NCBI GenBank assembly: GCA_032586195.1
Contig: JAWHQP010000001.1
Location: 62,001-126,000 of the forward strand
DNA from: JAWHQP01 sp032586195
GTDB taxonomy: Bacteria; Pseudomonadota; Gammaproteobacteria; Enterobacterales; Pasteurellaceae
Direction: 5' to 3'
DNA length: 64,000 nt
Under the pieces are notes generated by a model. That model worked only from the letters and a program-made list of their open reading frames with translations, did not search any database and had not been told where the DNA came from. The translations under genes were made by a program, and so were the position numbers. Shown here piece by piece: positions 1 to 7,983 of this stretch; positions within the stretch are counted from its first letter, which is position 1, and every line of letters begins with the position of its first letter.

Positions 1-397
1 GTGCCACGTAATTCGGTACATGGATACGATAGGCAGACAGATCATTTTGTCTGGCGTAGGTTTCCATTTGCTGCCAACGGTGCACCAAATTATGATAGGC
101 TTGCTTTACTTCAGGCGGCGTAATCAGTTGATCTTTCAATGAGGTGAGCGCATTGGAATGCAAGCTGACACGGTAACGGCGCAGATTGAGATCTGTGTCC
201 TCCGGTTCGTATTCCATGGTATAAATCAAGCGATAAGCCTGCATCCGCAGCGAACCGGCCACATTAATCACCTCGGCGTCGTAGCGGTTGCTGATCATAA
301 TGGCAAAACTGAAACAGGTAATCATGCCGGCAAGGCCGATAATCATAAACAGATAAATGGCGATGCGGTTGGATACTGAATAACGTTTTACTTTCAC
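1..397 (-). CDS. narQ: Nitrate/nitrite sensor histidine kinase NarQ, N-terminal part (runs off the window)
   Basis: The reverse strand reads from a GTG start at 397, preceded by AAGGAT, through the left edge without a stop. The product starts VKVKRYSVSNRIAIYLF, followed by a membrane segment at about residues 12-33. The stretch VAGSLRMQAYRL follows directly; this is the P-box of NarX/NarQ sensors, which binds nitrate or nitrite in the periplasm. A helical sensor region continues to the edge. The kinase domains lie outside the window. NarQ phosphorylates NarP in Pasteurellaceae, and NarP activates nap, whose operon begins about 3.2 kb away. The GTG is the best start because it has a ribosome site and precedes the membrane helix at the usual distance. 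NarX is the alternative name, but Pasteurellaceae usually carry only NarQ. Confidence 0.82.
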   Translation of the reverse strand, partial: MKVKRYSVSNRIAIYLFMIIGLAGMITCFSFAIMISNRYDAEVINVAGSLRMQAYRLIYTMEYEPEDTDLNLRRYRVSLHSNALTSLKDQLITPPEVKQAYHNLVHRWQQMETYARQNDLSAYRIHVPNYVA

Positions 398-620
398 GAC
401 AAAATCCTTAATTCCGAGCCTTCACAAAACGATAATAACAAGGCAATCGCCGAGGCAGAACAGGTATAAGAGTGGTTTGGCATGTAAGGCGGCTTTTCAT
501 CCTTAATTTTCTACAATGGCGGGCATTGTATCATTTCCGGAGAAGAATGTGGCAAAGAAAAGTGCGGTGCTGTTTTTTCAGTTTTTAACCGACATTCGGA
601 TTAATTTGCCGACCGTTCTT

Positions 621-1001
621 TTACATTTGCCGTTTCAACCAGTCCAGAAACGCCTTTACCTTTGGATTATGCGGTGTCGCGGTCAGGGCGTAATAACGTT
701 GCGGGCAAGGGATTTCAGTGTGAGGAAAAGGGGTGATTAATTGTTGATTTTCCAGTAACGGAGCGATGAGTTTTTGGCGTCCCATGACAATGCCGATATG
801 TCGGGTGGCGGCAATAATGGCGAGATCGGCACGATCGAAAGAAAGATATTTTAATTGCGCGAAGTCCAGATTTTGTCCCGTTTTGTCTGCCCAAAATTGC
901 CATTCGCTGAATTGTGAATCATACGTCCAGGCCTGGCTGTCATGCAGGAATGTGCAGTGGATTAATTGATTAATATCTTGATGAAGCCGATGTTTCTCGG
1001 C
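621..1001 (-). pseudogene. dsdC: dsdC remnant: C-terminal part of the LysR-type D-serine regulator, frameshifted
   Basis: Reading leftwards from about 1001, the frame gives AEKH..., then FLHDSQAW and FDRADLAIIAATRHIGIVMG, which match what I recall of the effector domain of DsdC. The frame stops at a TGA (715-717). Dropping one base in the A4G4 run at 726-733 restores PFPHTEIPCPQRYYALT and continues to a natural end, FLDWLKRQM, with the stop at 621-623. The DNA-binding N-terminal half is absent; the sequence passes straight into dsdA at about 993-1001. DsdC normally activates the divergent dsdXA genes for D-serine use. This copy cannot bind DNA and is a fossil. The frameshift alone could be a sequencing slip, but the missing N-terminus could not. 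Confidence 0.75.
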
Positions 1002-1586
1002 TATGCCGTGGCGGGCGAACGCTTAAAGCAACAGTTCCAGCAGCAAAATATCGTAGTGGATCGAGATCACCCGCTCTTTGTTTATTTACCTTGCGGTGTA
1101 GGTGGCGGACCGGGCGGTGTCGCTTTTGGGTTAAAACTTGCCTTTGGCGATCACGTTCACTGTATTTTTGCCGAACCGACACATTCGCCTTGTATGCTAT
1201 TGGGTGTTTACACGGGCTTGCACGATAAAATTTCTGTGCAGGATATAGGAATTGATAACATCACCGCAGCAGACGGCCTGGCAGTCGGACGCGCTTCGGG
1301 TTTTGTCGGACGGGCTATGGAACGGTTAATTGACGGTTATTATACGATAGGCGATCAGGGATTATATGATTTACTCGGTTTATTAAACCAAACCGAACAA
1401 ATCAAACTTGAACCTTCCGCCTTAGCCGGTATGGCTGGCGCGGTGCGAATTATTAATGATGAATACCTTACTCGTATAAATTGTAATTCCGAACGACTAC
1501 AAAACGCAACTCACCTTGTCTGGGCAACAGGTGGCGGCATGGTGCCAAAGGAAGAAATGGATAAGTATCTTGCTTTGGGGAAGTAG
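993..1586 (+). pseudogene. dsdA: dsdA remnant: C-terminal 45% of D-serine dehydratase
   Basis: The frame open from 966 resembles E. coli DsdA (about 442 residues) only from FLGYAVAGERLK onward, which corresponds to about residue 240. It contains the glycine-rich phosphate-binding loop PCGVGGGPGG of this PLP enzyme and ends with the conserved THLVWATGGGMVPKEEM, stopping at 1584-1586. The first ~240 residues, including the Schiff-base lysine motif (SIKARGG in E. coli), are missing, so no D-serine deaminase activity is possible. No dsdX permease remains. The fragment abuts the dsdC fragment head to head, so one deletion removed the divergent promoter region, dsdX if it was present, and both 5' halves. 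The remaining codons are little eroded, which suggests a recent event. Confidence 0.85.
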
Positions 1587-1826
1587 GAAGTAAATTGAGA
1601 AAGTGCGGTTGATTTTGACCACATTTTTGTTAACTGTTTGTTTGACAATGGTTAAACTTTGACACACTTGTTTTATGCTAAAACCCATTCCACTCAATAA
1701 AACGCAACGGCAAAACCGACGCTACAAGCGGATTGATTATCTTGACGTCAACGGACGAGCGGCGAGTGCAAAAGTGCTTATTAACAGTTGGCAAATAAGC
1801 GGTCATGTTTGACCACTTTTCTAGTA

Positions 1827-2236
1827 TTATTCTTTTTTTAGGGTTACTAAATATTCTACTAATTCAAATACAGTAGTTGATGGTCCATTCACAGTTTTAG
1901 CTTCCTGATTTGCACGTTTAGCGTTCTCAATGGCAAATTTTAGCTGATCTTTTAATAAAGAAAAAATATCTCGTTTACCTTTTTCATAACCAGTGATATA
2001 TTGTTTTAAGTCTTCCAGTATATTACCACCTATACTTTTCTTTTCTGTTTTTTCATAAGGCTTTGTTGAGTAGGTATAATGAAGTAATAGCCAATATTCA
2101 AAACAAGGATCGGAGGTTGCTGCAAAAAAGACCTTTTTAGGCTTTATATTTTCAATACAATTTAGTGCTTGTTGGTAATTTGAGTGTTTATCCTTATCAA
2201 ACACGCAATATACTCTATCAAATGTATTTCCTTCTG
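1827..2236 (-). pseudogene. RloB-like protein, C-terminal remnant
   Basis: The reverse frame gives HLTEGNTFDRVYCVFDKDKH, then FFAATSDPCFEYWLLLHY, and ends in VEYLVTLKKE. This is the pattern of the RloB family, a Toprim-like protein linked to restriction islands and paired with an ATPase in AbiL-type abortive infection. The acidic FDKD and the S-x-P-x-F-E-x-W-L-L-L-H core are intact. Roughly the first 60-70 residues of a normal ~200-residue RloB are missing. Upstream of about 2236 the same frame stays open only because it runs out of frame through padC, so those codons are not RloB. No RloA/AbiLi ATPase or restriction genes are nearby. I read it as a defence-island leftover joined to padC by a deletion. 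Confidence 0.65.
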
Positions 2237-2703
2237 TAAGGTGCTTCGCTAATGACGTCATCGTTATCTGCGCCGGCTTCGCCGATGTAAGTAATTTTGG
2301 CAAATTCGGAAACCAGATATTTCGGATAGGTTTCGCGGGTTCTGGCGGCTTCAAGCATGGTTGGAATATGTTCGTTCTGGAAACAAACGGTGATTTCCGG
2401 ATGTTCTTGCACCCATTTCGGGAAGAAAATAGTGCCGTGCACAATGTTCTCGTTAGGCATAAAATCAAGTGAAACGTCGGTACCTGTGGGTTCTGTCCAG
2501 GTGATTTTGAAAATGCCGTCAGCGATTTTATCCATGAATACAGGTTGGTCTTTCACCCAGCGCCCCGCTACCATGCCGCCGTGAATGCGGTAATCCACGG
2601 TGTGATCGTTTTTTGCATACCATTCGTATTCCCAGCCGTTATCATAAGTATAGATAAAATGTGTACCGATAAAATCATTTAATTCTTTAAATTGTTTAGC
2701 CAT
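2218..2703 (-). CDS. padC: Phenolic acid decarboxylase, 3' end replaced
   Basis: A 161-residue product matches the PadC family (small beta-barrel, cofactor-free decarboxylase of p-coumaric and ferulic acid). Visible family blocks are GTHFIYTYDNGWEYEWY, DHTVDYRIHGGMVAGRWV, WTEPTGTDVSL and PKWVQEHPEITVC, which hold the catalytic tyrosine, arginine and glutamate region. After ISEAPY (about 2236) the family sequence ends and is replaced by RRKYI from the adjoining RloB fragment, so the usual last dozen or so residues are lost. That tail lies outside the barrel, so activity may survive, but this is uncertain. A ribosome site (GAGGAG) precedes the ATG at 2701-2703. The gene is divergent from padR with a PadR operator between them. 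Confidence 0.9.
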   Translation of the reverse strand: MAKQFKELNDFIGTHFIYTYDNGWEYEWYAKNDHTVDYRIHGGMVAGRWVKDQPVFMDKIADGIFKITWTEPTGTDVSLDFMPNENIVHGTIFFPKWVQEHPEITVCFQNEHIPTMLEAARTRETYPKYLVSEFAKITYIGEAGADNDDVISEAPYRRKYI

Positions 2704-2738
2704 GATATACTCCTCATCAAAATCATGAAAATTTTAAC

Positions 2739-2754
2739 GTGTAACTATTTACAT
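2739..2754. promoter_or_regulatory. PadR operator between padC and padR
   Basis: The 16-mer GTGTAACTATTTACAT (complement ATGTAAATAGTTACAC) matches the PadR consensus ATGT-N8-ACAT with one outer mismatch. It resembles the B. subtilis padC operator core, ATGTAAATAGTTACAT. It lies 36 bp upstream of the padC ATG and 44 bp upstream of the padR ATG, a position from which one repressor could control both genes. PadR is released by phenolic acids in characterised systems. Confidence 0.7.
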
Positions 2755-2797
2755 GTTTAATGGTATGTTGATGAAAATGACTTGTCAAGGACAATCT

Positions 2798-3373
2798 ATG
2801 AAAAAAAATAACGGTAAACGGATTTTGAAATTTGTTATCCTCGCCCTGCTTAACCGCCGCCCGATGACCGGTTATGATATTACTACGGAATTTAAAAATG
2901 TTCTCGGTGAGTTTTGGAGTGCCAAACATAGCCAGATTTATGTGGAATTGAGTAAGTTGGTTGAGGAGAATCTGATTCATCAACAGATTGAATTTTCAGG
3001 TAAGATTGAAAAAAAATCTTATTTTCTCACCGCACTTGGCAAAGAGGAATTACAGCAATGGTTGCTGCTTGATGAAGAAAGTAGCGAAACGGAAAAAGAT
3101 GTATTTGCTCTGCGGCTGTATTTTTTGCAACAGATGCCGAGAGAGGCCATTCCGGCTTTTTTCAACCGGCAATTACAGCTCAAACAGCAACGTTTGGCAT
3201 TTTTATACAGTCAACTGCGGGAACATTTTGGCGATGATCCCGATCCGATGCGGTTGGAACAGAACGATCTCAGCCATTATTTCGTGCTGACCAAAGCCAT
3301 TTCACGGGAAAAAAGCTATGTGGAATGGTTACAGGAAAGCTGGGAAATTATGGAGCGGTATTTGGCGAGATAA
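2798..3373 (+). CDS. padR: PadR-family transcriptional repressor
   Basis: This is a 191-residue regulator. The N-terminal winged helix starts at KRILKFVILALLNRRPMTGYDIT and continues through SQIYVELSKLVEENLI and the wing KKSYFLTALGKEEL. A C-terminal helical dimerisation region (Vir_act_alpha_C type) follows, about residues 100-190. I chose the ATG at 2798 (after AAGGA) and not an upstream ATG at 2753, because that codon lies inside the PadR operator. The family senses phenolic acids and represses padC, the divergent neighbour. The regulator looks intact although its target has lost its 3' end. Confidence 0.85.
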   Translation: MKKNNGKRILKFVILALLNRRPMTGYDITTEFKNVLGEFWSAKHSQIYVELSKLVEENLIHQQIEFSGKIEKKSYFLTALGKEELQQWLLLDEESSETEKDVFALRLYFLQQMPREAIPAFFNRQLQLKQQRLAFLYSQLREHFGDDPDPMRLEQNDLSHYFVLTKAISREKSYVEWLQESWEIMERYLAR

Positions 3374-3482
3374 AAAATGCGGCTTCTGATCGAGTAATAT
3401 GATCCTTTATTTTTACCTTTAGTTAACCTTGTTTTAACAAGTGCGGTGTTATTTTTTGAAGTTTGTCAAATAATGCTAAAAA

Positions 3483-3498
3483 TACCTCATCATGGTTA
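3483..3498. promoter_or_regulatory. NarP-type 7-2-7 site upstream of napF
   Basis: TACCTCA-TC-ATGGTTA is an inverted pair of heptamers spaced by two bases, the arrangement NarP and NarL prefer (TACYYMT-N2-AKRRGTA); each arm has one or two mismatches. It lies 63-78 bp before the napF start. A half FNR site TTGAT and a possible GATAAT -10 lie downstream, around 3519-3527. A full FNR palindrome is not obvious. The nearby narQ start makes NarQ-NarP control plausible. Confidence 0.4.
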
Positions 3499-3560
3499 TA
3501 ACGATTCATGTACTTAGCATTGATAATGCACGTTGATTAAAAGTCTTCCAGAGGTGTGTT

Positions 3561-4100
3561 TTGTCCCGTTTAACTGAACAATCGCTGCCTCGCCGCCAGT
3601 TTTTGCGAGGGCAGTTTTTTTCCGCGTTGCAAACGGAAAAAGTCGCCTTACAAGGCTTCCAGGGTATCCGTCCGCCGTGGGCGGCGTCCGAGGAAAAATT
3701 TGTCGAGGGCTGTATCCGTTGCGGAGACTGCATTGCTGTGTGTGAAAGTCGCATTCTGATTAAAGGTGCGGGCGGTTATCCCGAAGTCTCTTTTGCCAAT
3801 GGTGAATGTACCTTTTGCGGCAAGTGTGTCCAGGTTTGTGAACAGCCTATTTTCCGGACGATGACGGAACCTGCATGGCGGCATAAGGTTGAGATTAAAT
3901 CGGATTGTCTTTCTTTTCATGGCGTGGAATGTCGCAGCTGCGAGGACAGTTGCGAAAGCCGGGCTATTTATTTTAAACGTGGTCCGGGCGGAATTGCCAA
4001 ACCGTATTTGAATTTAGTCGATTGTAACGGCTGCGGCGCCTGCTTGGCGGTTTGCCCGAGTCAATCGATCAACGTTAAGACAGCAATAGAGCATGAATAA
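3561..4100 (+). CDS. napF: Ferredoxin-type protein NapF
   Basis: NapF is a cytoplasmic iron-sulfur protein that helps mature NapA before Tat export. The 179-residue product has cluster motifs CIRCGDCIAVC, CTFCGKCVQVC, a CRSCEDSC block and CNGCGACLAVCP, as expected. The N-terminal PRRQFLRG resembles a Tat motif but NapF normally stays inside the cell. The start is TTG, with AGAGGTG a few bases upstream and no suitable ATG nearby. It is the first gene of napFDAGHBC and overlaps napD by 8 bp, so translation is probably coupled. Confidence 0.92.
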   Translation: MSRLTEQSLPRRQFLRGQFFSALQTEKVALQGFQGIRPPWAASEEKFVEGCIRCGDCIAVCESRILIKGAGGYPEVSFANGECTFCGKCVQVCEQPIFRTMTEPAWRHKVEIKSDCLSFHGVECRSCEDSCESRAIYFKRGPGGIAKPYLNLVDCNGCGACLAVCPSQSINVKTAIEHE

Positions 4101-4359
4101 TAATTTAAAACAAAGTAAAAACTGGTATGTGTGCAGTCTGGTAGTGCAAGCTCATCCTGAAAAACTGGAGAGTGTGAAGGCCGAATTGCTACGCATGCCA
4201 TATACGGAAGTTCACGCCCAGAAATCCGCGGAAGGCAAGCTGGTCGTGACAATGGAATCCGATGCACAATTGGAATTGGGCGATAGAATCGAGTCGGTGA
4301 AGAATATTAGTGGCGTTATTGTCGTATCGTTGATCTCTAATTACATCGACGAAGCTTAA
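4093..4359 (+). CDS. napD: NapA signal-peptide chaperone NapD
   Basis: NapD is a small cytoplasmic chaperone that binds the Tat signal peptide of NapA and holds back export until the cofactor is loaded. The 88-residue length fits the family. The motif WYVCSLVVQAHPEKLESV at the N-terminus and the ferredoxin-like beta-alpha-beta pattern are typical. Its ATG lies inside the end of napF, and napA follows after 58 bp. Confidence 0.93.
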   Translation: MNNNLKQSKNWYVCSLVVQAHPEKLESVKAELLRMPYTEVHAQKSAEGKLVVTMESDAQLELGDRIESVKNISGVIVVSLISNYIDEA

Positions 4360-4417
4360 ATTACGCGATAAGGTTTTAGCGTGATATCTTTTTATTTAAA
4401 ACAAAGTGGGAAACATT

Positions 4418-6925
4418 ATGGAACTCAATCGTAGAGATTTTATGAAGGCGAATGCCGCCGCTGCGGCAATTGCGGCGGCAGGCATTGCCATTCCTGTTAA
4501 AAACGTGCGGGCCGAAGTGGATGACGGCATCAAATGGGATAAAGCCCCGTGCCGTTTCTGCGGAACGGGCTGTAGCGTGCTGGTCGGTACCAAAAACGGC
4601 CGTGTGGTGGCGACCCAAGGCGACCCTGATGCTGAAGTAAACCGTGGACTGAACTGTATTAAGGGTTATTTTCTGTCCAAAATTATGTACGGCGCCGACC
4701 GTTTAACCAAACCCATGCTGCGCATGAAAGACGGCAAGTTTGATAAAAACGGTGATTTTACTCCGATTTCCTGGGATCAGGCCTTTACTATCATGGCGGA
4801 ACGCATTAAAGCCATTCTGAAAGCCAAAGAACCGAATGCGGTGGGTATGTTTTCGTCAGGTCAATCTACCATTTACGAAGGCTATGCCAAGTTAAAATTG
4901 TGGAAAGCGGGCTTCCGTTCCAATACGATTGACCCGAATGCCCGCCACTGTATGGCGTCGGCCGCAACAGCGTTTCTGCGTACCTTTGGTATGGATGAAC
5001 CTATGGGTTGCTATAACGATATTGAGAAAACCGATGCGTTTGTGCTGTGGGGTTCCAATATGGCGGAAATGCACCCGATTTTATGGTCGCGTATTTCTGA
5101 CCGCCGTCTTTCCAGTGATAAAGTAAAAGTGGTGGTGATGTCCACTTATCAGCACCGTTCTTTTGAGCTGGCCGATACACCGATTATTTTCAAACCACAA
5201 TCCGACTTGGCGATTCTTAACTATATTGCCAACTACATTATCCAGAACAACAAAGTAAACTGGGATTTTGTTAACAAACACACGAAATTTAAACGTGGCG
5301 AAACGGATATCGGCTACGGCTTACGCCCGGAAAATCCGCTTCAGGTTAAGGCGAAAAATGCTAAAACCGCAGGCAAAATGTATGACAGCAATTTTGAAGA
5401 GTTCAAGCAGATTGTGTCTGAATACACTCTGGAAAAGGCCCACGAGATTTCCGGTGTGCCGAAAGAGCAGTTGGAAGAATTGGCGAAAATGTATGCCGAT
5501 TCTGAACAAAATCTGGTTTCCTACTGGACTATGGGCTTTAACCAACACACCCGCGGCGTATGGGTTAACCAGATGATGTACAATGTACATTTGCTGACGG
5601 GTAAAATTTCCAAACCCGGCTGTGGGCCATTCTCTTTGACCGGTCAACCTTCCGCCTGTGGAACCGCCCGTGAGGTGGGAACATTTATTAACCGCTTACC
5701 GGCGGATATGATGGTTACCAATCCGAAGCATGTGGAAATCTGCGAAAAAGCATGGAAATTGCCAAAAGGCACAATTCCAACCAAATTGGGTTATCATGCG
5801 GTGGCTCAGAGCCGCGCCTTAAAAGACGGCAAACTGAATTTCCTATGGCAGATGTGTACCAACAATATGCAGGGTGGTCCGAATATCAATGAAGAAGTTT
5901 TCCCGGGCTGGCGTAATCCGGAAAACTTTATCGTCGTGTCCGACCCGTATCCGTCTGCCTCCGCGGTATCTGCCGACCTGATTCTGCCGACTTCCATGTG
6001 GGTGGAAAAAGAAGGCGGTTACGGCAATGCGGAACGTCGTACCCAGTTATGGCGTCAGCAAGTGAAAGGCCCCGGCGAGTCAAAATCCGATTTATGGCAG
6101 TTAGTGGAATTCTCCAAATACTTTAAAGTGGAAGACGTGTGGAGCGAAGAGCTTATCGCTCAAATGCCGGAATATCGCGGCAAGACCTTATACGAAGTAT
6201 TGTATCGCAATGGCAATGTGGATAAATTTCAGGTGCCGACCGACGTACCGGGCTATATCAATGATGAGGCGGAACACTTCGGTTTCTATCTGCAGAAAGG
6301 GTTGTTTGAAGAATACGCTAATTTCGGTCGCGGCCATGGTCACGATTTGGCTGAGTTTGACTTATATCATCGCGTACGCGGCCTGCGCTGGCCGGTGGTG
6401 AAAGATGAAAAAACCGGCGAGTACAAAGAAACTCTGTGGCGTTATCGCGAGGGTTTCGATCCTTTCGTTAAACAGGGTGAAGATATCAGATTCTACGGCT
6501 CTGCGGACGGTAGAGCGGTAATTCTCGGCGTGCCTTACGAGCCGCCTGCGGAAGCTCCCGATGCGGAATATGACTTGTGGCTTTGTACCGGCCGTGTGCT
6601 GGAACATTGGCATACGGGTACCATGACCCGTCGTGTACCCGAGCTGCATAAGGCATTTCCGAATAATGTGGTGTGGATGCACCCGACGGATGCCCAGAAA
6701 CGCGGTTTGCGGCATGGTGATAAGGTGAAATTGACCACTCGTCGCGGCGAGATGATTTCTTACCTTGATACACGCGGACGGAACAAATGCCCGGAAGGGT
6801 TGATTTTCACTACTTTCTTTGATGCGGGGCAGTTGGCCAATAAGCTTACCCTTGATGCCACTGATCCTATTTCCTTTGAAACCGACTTTAAAAAATGTGC
6901 GGTGAAAGTGGAAAAAGCGGTGTAG
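4418..6925 (+). CDS. napA: Periplasmic nitrate reductase, large catalytic subunit
   Basis: NapA reduces nitrate to nitrite in the periplasm using a bis-MGD molybdenum centre and one [4Fe-4S] cluster. Counting from MELNRRDFMK, the product is 835 residues. The Tat motif NRRDFMK and a hydrophobic stretch end near VRAE (residue 33). Cluster cysteines are C45, C48, C52 and C80, and the molybdenum ligand is C178 in ARHCMAS. The C-terminal MGD-binding region contains CTGRVLEHWHTGTMT. The upstream in-frame ATG at 4406 would add four residues ahead of the Tat region; 4418 fits homologues better. A structured repeat separates it from napG, an unusual gap for this operon. Confidence 0.97.
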   Translation: MELNRRDFMKANAAAAAIAAAGIAIPVKNVRAEVDDGIKWDKAPCRFCGTGCSVLVGTKNGRVVATQGDPDAEVNRGLNCIKGYFLSKIMYGADRLTKPMLRMKDGKFDKNGDFTPISWDQAFTIMAERIKAILKAKEPNAVGMFSSGQSTIYEGYAKLKLWKAGFRSNTIDPNARHCMASAATAFLRTFGMDEPMGCYNDIEKTDAFVLWGSNMAEMHPILWSRISDRRLSSDKVKVVVMSTYQHRSFELADTPIIFKPQSDLAILNYIANYIIQNNKVNWDFVNKHTKFKRGETDIGYGLRPENPLQVKAKNAKTAGKMYDSNFEEFKQIVSEYTLEKAHEISGVPKEQLEELAKMYADSEQNLVSYWTMGFNQHTRGVWVNQMMYNVHLLTGKISKPGCGPFSLTGQPSACGTAREVGTFINRLPADMMVTNPKHVEICEKAWKLPKGTIPTKLGYHAVAQSRALKDGKLNFLWQMCTNNMQGGPNINEEVFPGWRNPENFIVVSDPYPSASAVSADLILPTSMWVEKEGGYGNAERRTQLWRQQVKGPGESKSDLWQLVEFSKYFKVEDVWSEELIAQMPEYRGKTLYEVLYRNGNVDKFQVPTDVPGYINDEAEHFGFYLQKGLFEEYANFGRGHGHDLAEFDLYHRVRGLRWPVVKDEKTGEYKETLWRYREGFDPFVKQGEDIRFYGSADGRAVILGVPYEPPAEAPDAEYDLWLCTGRVLEHWHTGTMTRRVPELHKAFPNNVVWMHPTDAQKRGLRHGDKVKLTTRRGEMISYLDTRGRNKCPEGLIFTTFFDAGQLANKLTLDATDPISFETDFKKCAVKVEKAV

Positions 6926-6945
6926 TGCACGGTCAATACAACTAA

Positions 6946-7023
6946 GGTGCGGTGTTACAAAAACTTCGGTTTTTGAACATCGGCTTTGCCGACGGTACCG
7001 AAGGCATAGCAATCGCGTATAAA
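6946..7023 (+). repeat. Structured intergenic repeat, copy A (between napA and napG)
   Basis: The copy begins with a variant uptake sequence (GGTGCGGTGTT), followed by hairpin AAAAAC-TTCG-GTTTTT at 6959-6974. A second hairpin with arms TCGGC and GCCGA comes next, then a conserved tail GGTACCGAAGGCATAGCAAT and an end at GTATAAA. It aligns along its length with 18371-18459 and 52345-52435. The third hairpin seen in those copies is reduced to one arm here (ATCGCG). An inverted uptake sequence (7054-7062) follows. It may act as an mRNA processing or stabilising hairpin between napA and napG; this is inference. Confidence 0.7.
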
Positions 7024-7077
7024 GGTCAGAGGTTCAAAACTCAATTTTTTGACACCGCACTTTGATAGGAAAACCTT

Positions 7078-7983
7078 ATGAACATCAACCCGAACCGCCG
7101 TCAATTTCTCAAAAACGCCGCCCGTACCGCTGCCGGTGTGTGTGGTGTCGGTGTGATCCTCGGTTTACAGCAACACCAGAGTCAGGCTCGCGAAGGGGTG
7201 GCGTTGCGCCCGCCCGGTGCATTGCCGGAGGAGGATTTTCTCGCCGCCTGCACCCGCTGCGGGCAATGCGTGCAGGCCTGTCCGTACGATATGCTGTATC
7301 TGGCGTCACTGTTGTCGCCGGTGGAAGCGGGTACGCCCTATTTCGTGGCACGTAATAAACCTTGTGAAATGTGCGTGGATATTCCTTGCATGAACGCCTG
7401 TCCGTCAGGGGCGTTAAGCCATAAATTGACGGATATTAATGATGCCCGTATGGGGTTGGCGGTTTTGCTCGATCACGAAACCTGCCTGAACTGGCAAGGG
7501 TTGCGTTGTGATGTGTGCTATCGCGTATGTCCGCTGATTGATAAAGCCATTACGCTGGAACGCATTCACAATGATCGTACGGGCATTCACGCCAAACTGA
7601 TTCCCACCGTGCATTCCGATGCCTGTACCGGCTGCGGCAAATGCGAACAGGCGTGTGTGTTGGAGGAAGCGGCAATTAAGGTGCTGCCGATGCAACTGGC
7701 GAAGGGCTTATTGGGTCGTCATTATCGTTTAGGCTGGCAGGAAAAACAAAATGCGGGCAAGGCCTTATTGGAAGATCAGCATCCGGACGGCTTACGTCCT
7801 GCGGTGGATGCCCGCATGCCTGAAGGCATGAACGAGCCAACCTATCAGTTTATGCAGGTGCAACCGAATAAAAAAGTGGCGACGCCTGAACGCGCCACGC
7901 AGGATTATGTGCCGAATCCGACCACAGTGGAAGAACCGCAGAACTTCCCTGATTTGGATCTAAACATGAAGGGGATTAAATAA
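7078..7983 (+). CDS. napG: Ferredoxin-type protein NapG
   Basis: NapG is a Tat-exported periplasmic electron carrier with four [4Fe-4S] clusters. It works with the membrane protein NapH to pass electrons from (mena/ubi)quinol towards NapC, NapB and NapA. The 301-residue product starts with the Tat motif NRRQFLK and a hydrophobic region. Cysteine motifs CTRCGQCVQACP, CEMCVDIPCMNACP, CDVCYRVCP and CTGCGKCEQACV are all present. The stop and the napH start overlap (TAATG). Confidence 0.95.
   Translation: MNINPNRRQFLKNAARTAAGVCGVGVILGLQQHQSQAREGVALRPPGALPEEDFLAACTRCGQCVQACPYDMLYLASLLSPVEAGTPYFVARNKPCEMCVDIPCMNACPSGALSHKLTDINDARMGLAVLLDHETCLNWQGLRCDVCYRVCPLIDKAITLERIHNDRTGIHAKLIPTVHSDACTGCGKCEQACVLEEAAIKVLPMQLAKGLLGRHYRLGWQEKQNAGKALLEDQHPDGLRPAVDARMPEGMNEPTYQFMQVQPNKKVATPERATQDYVPNPTTVEEPQNFPDLDLNMKGIK

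Noticed and set aside
1675..1812. 45-codon forward ORF (MLKPIPLNKTQRQNRRYKRI...) between dsdA and RloB remnants
   Set aside because: No ribosome site, no recognisable family, and it lies between two decayed loci. It may be another fragment, but I cannot support a gene.
2237..2468. Upstream part of the reverse ORF that ends at 1827
   Set aside because: It runs out of frame through padC, is rich in unlikely residues and has no RloB similarity. It is open by chance at a junction.
6362..7012. 216-codon reverse ORF opposite the end of napA
   Set aside because: It is a shadow of the napA coding strand, crosses repeat copy A, and its composition is not protein-like.
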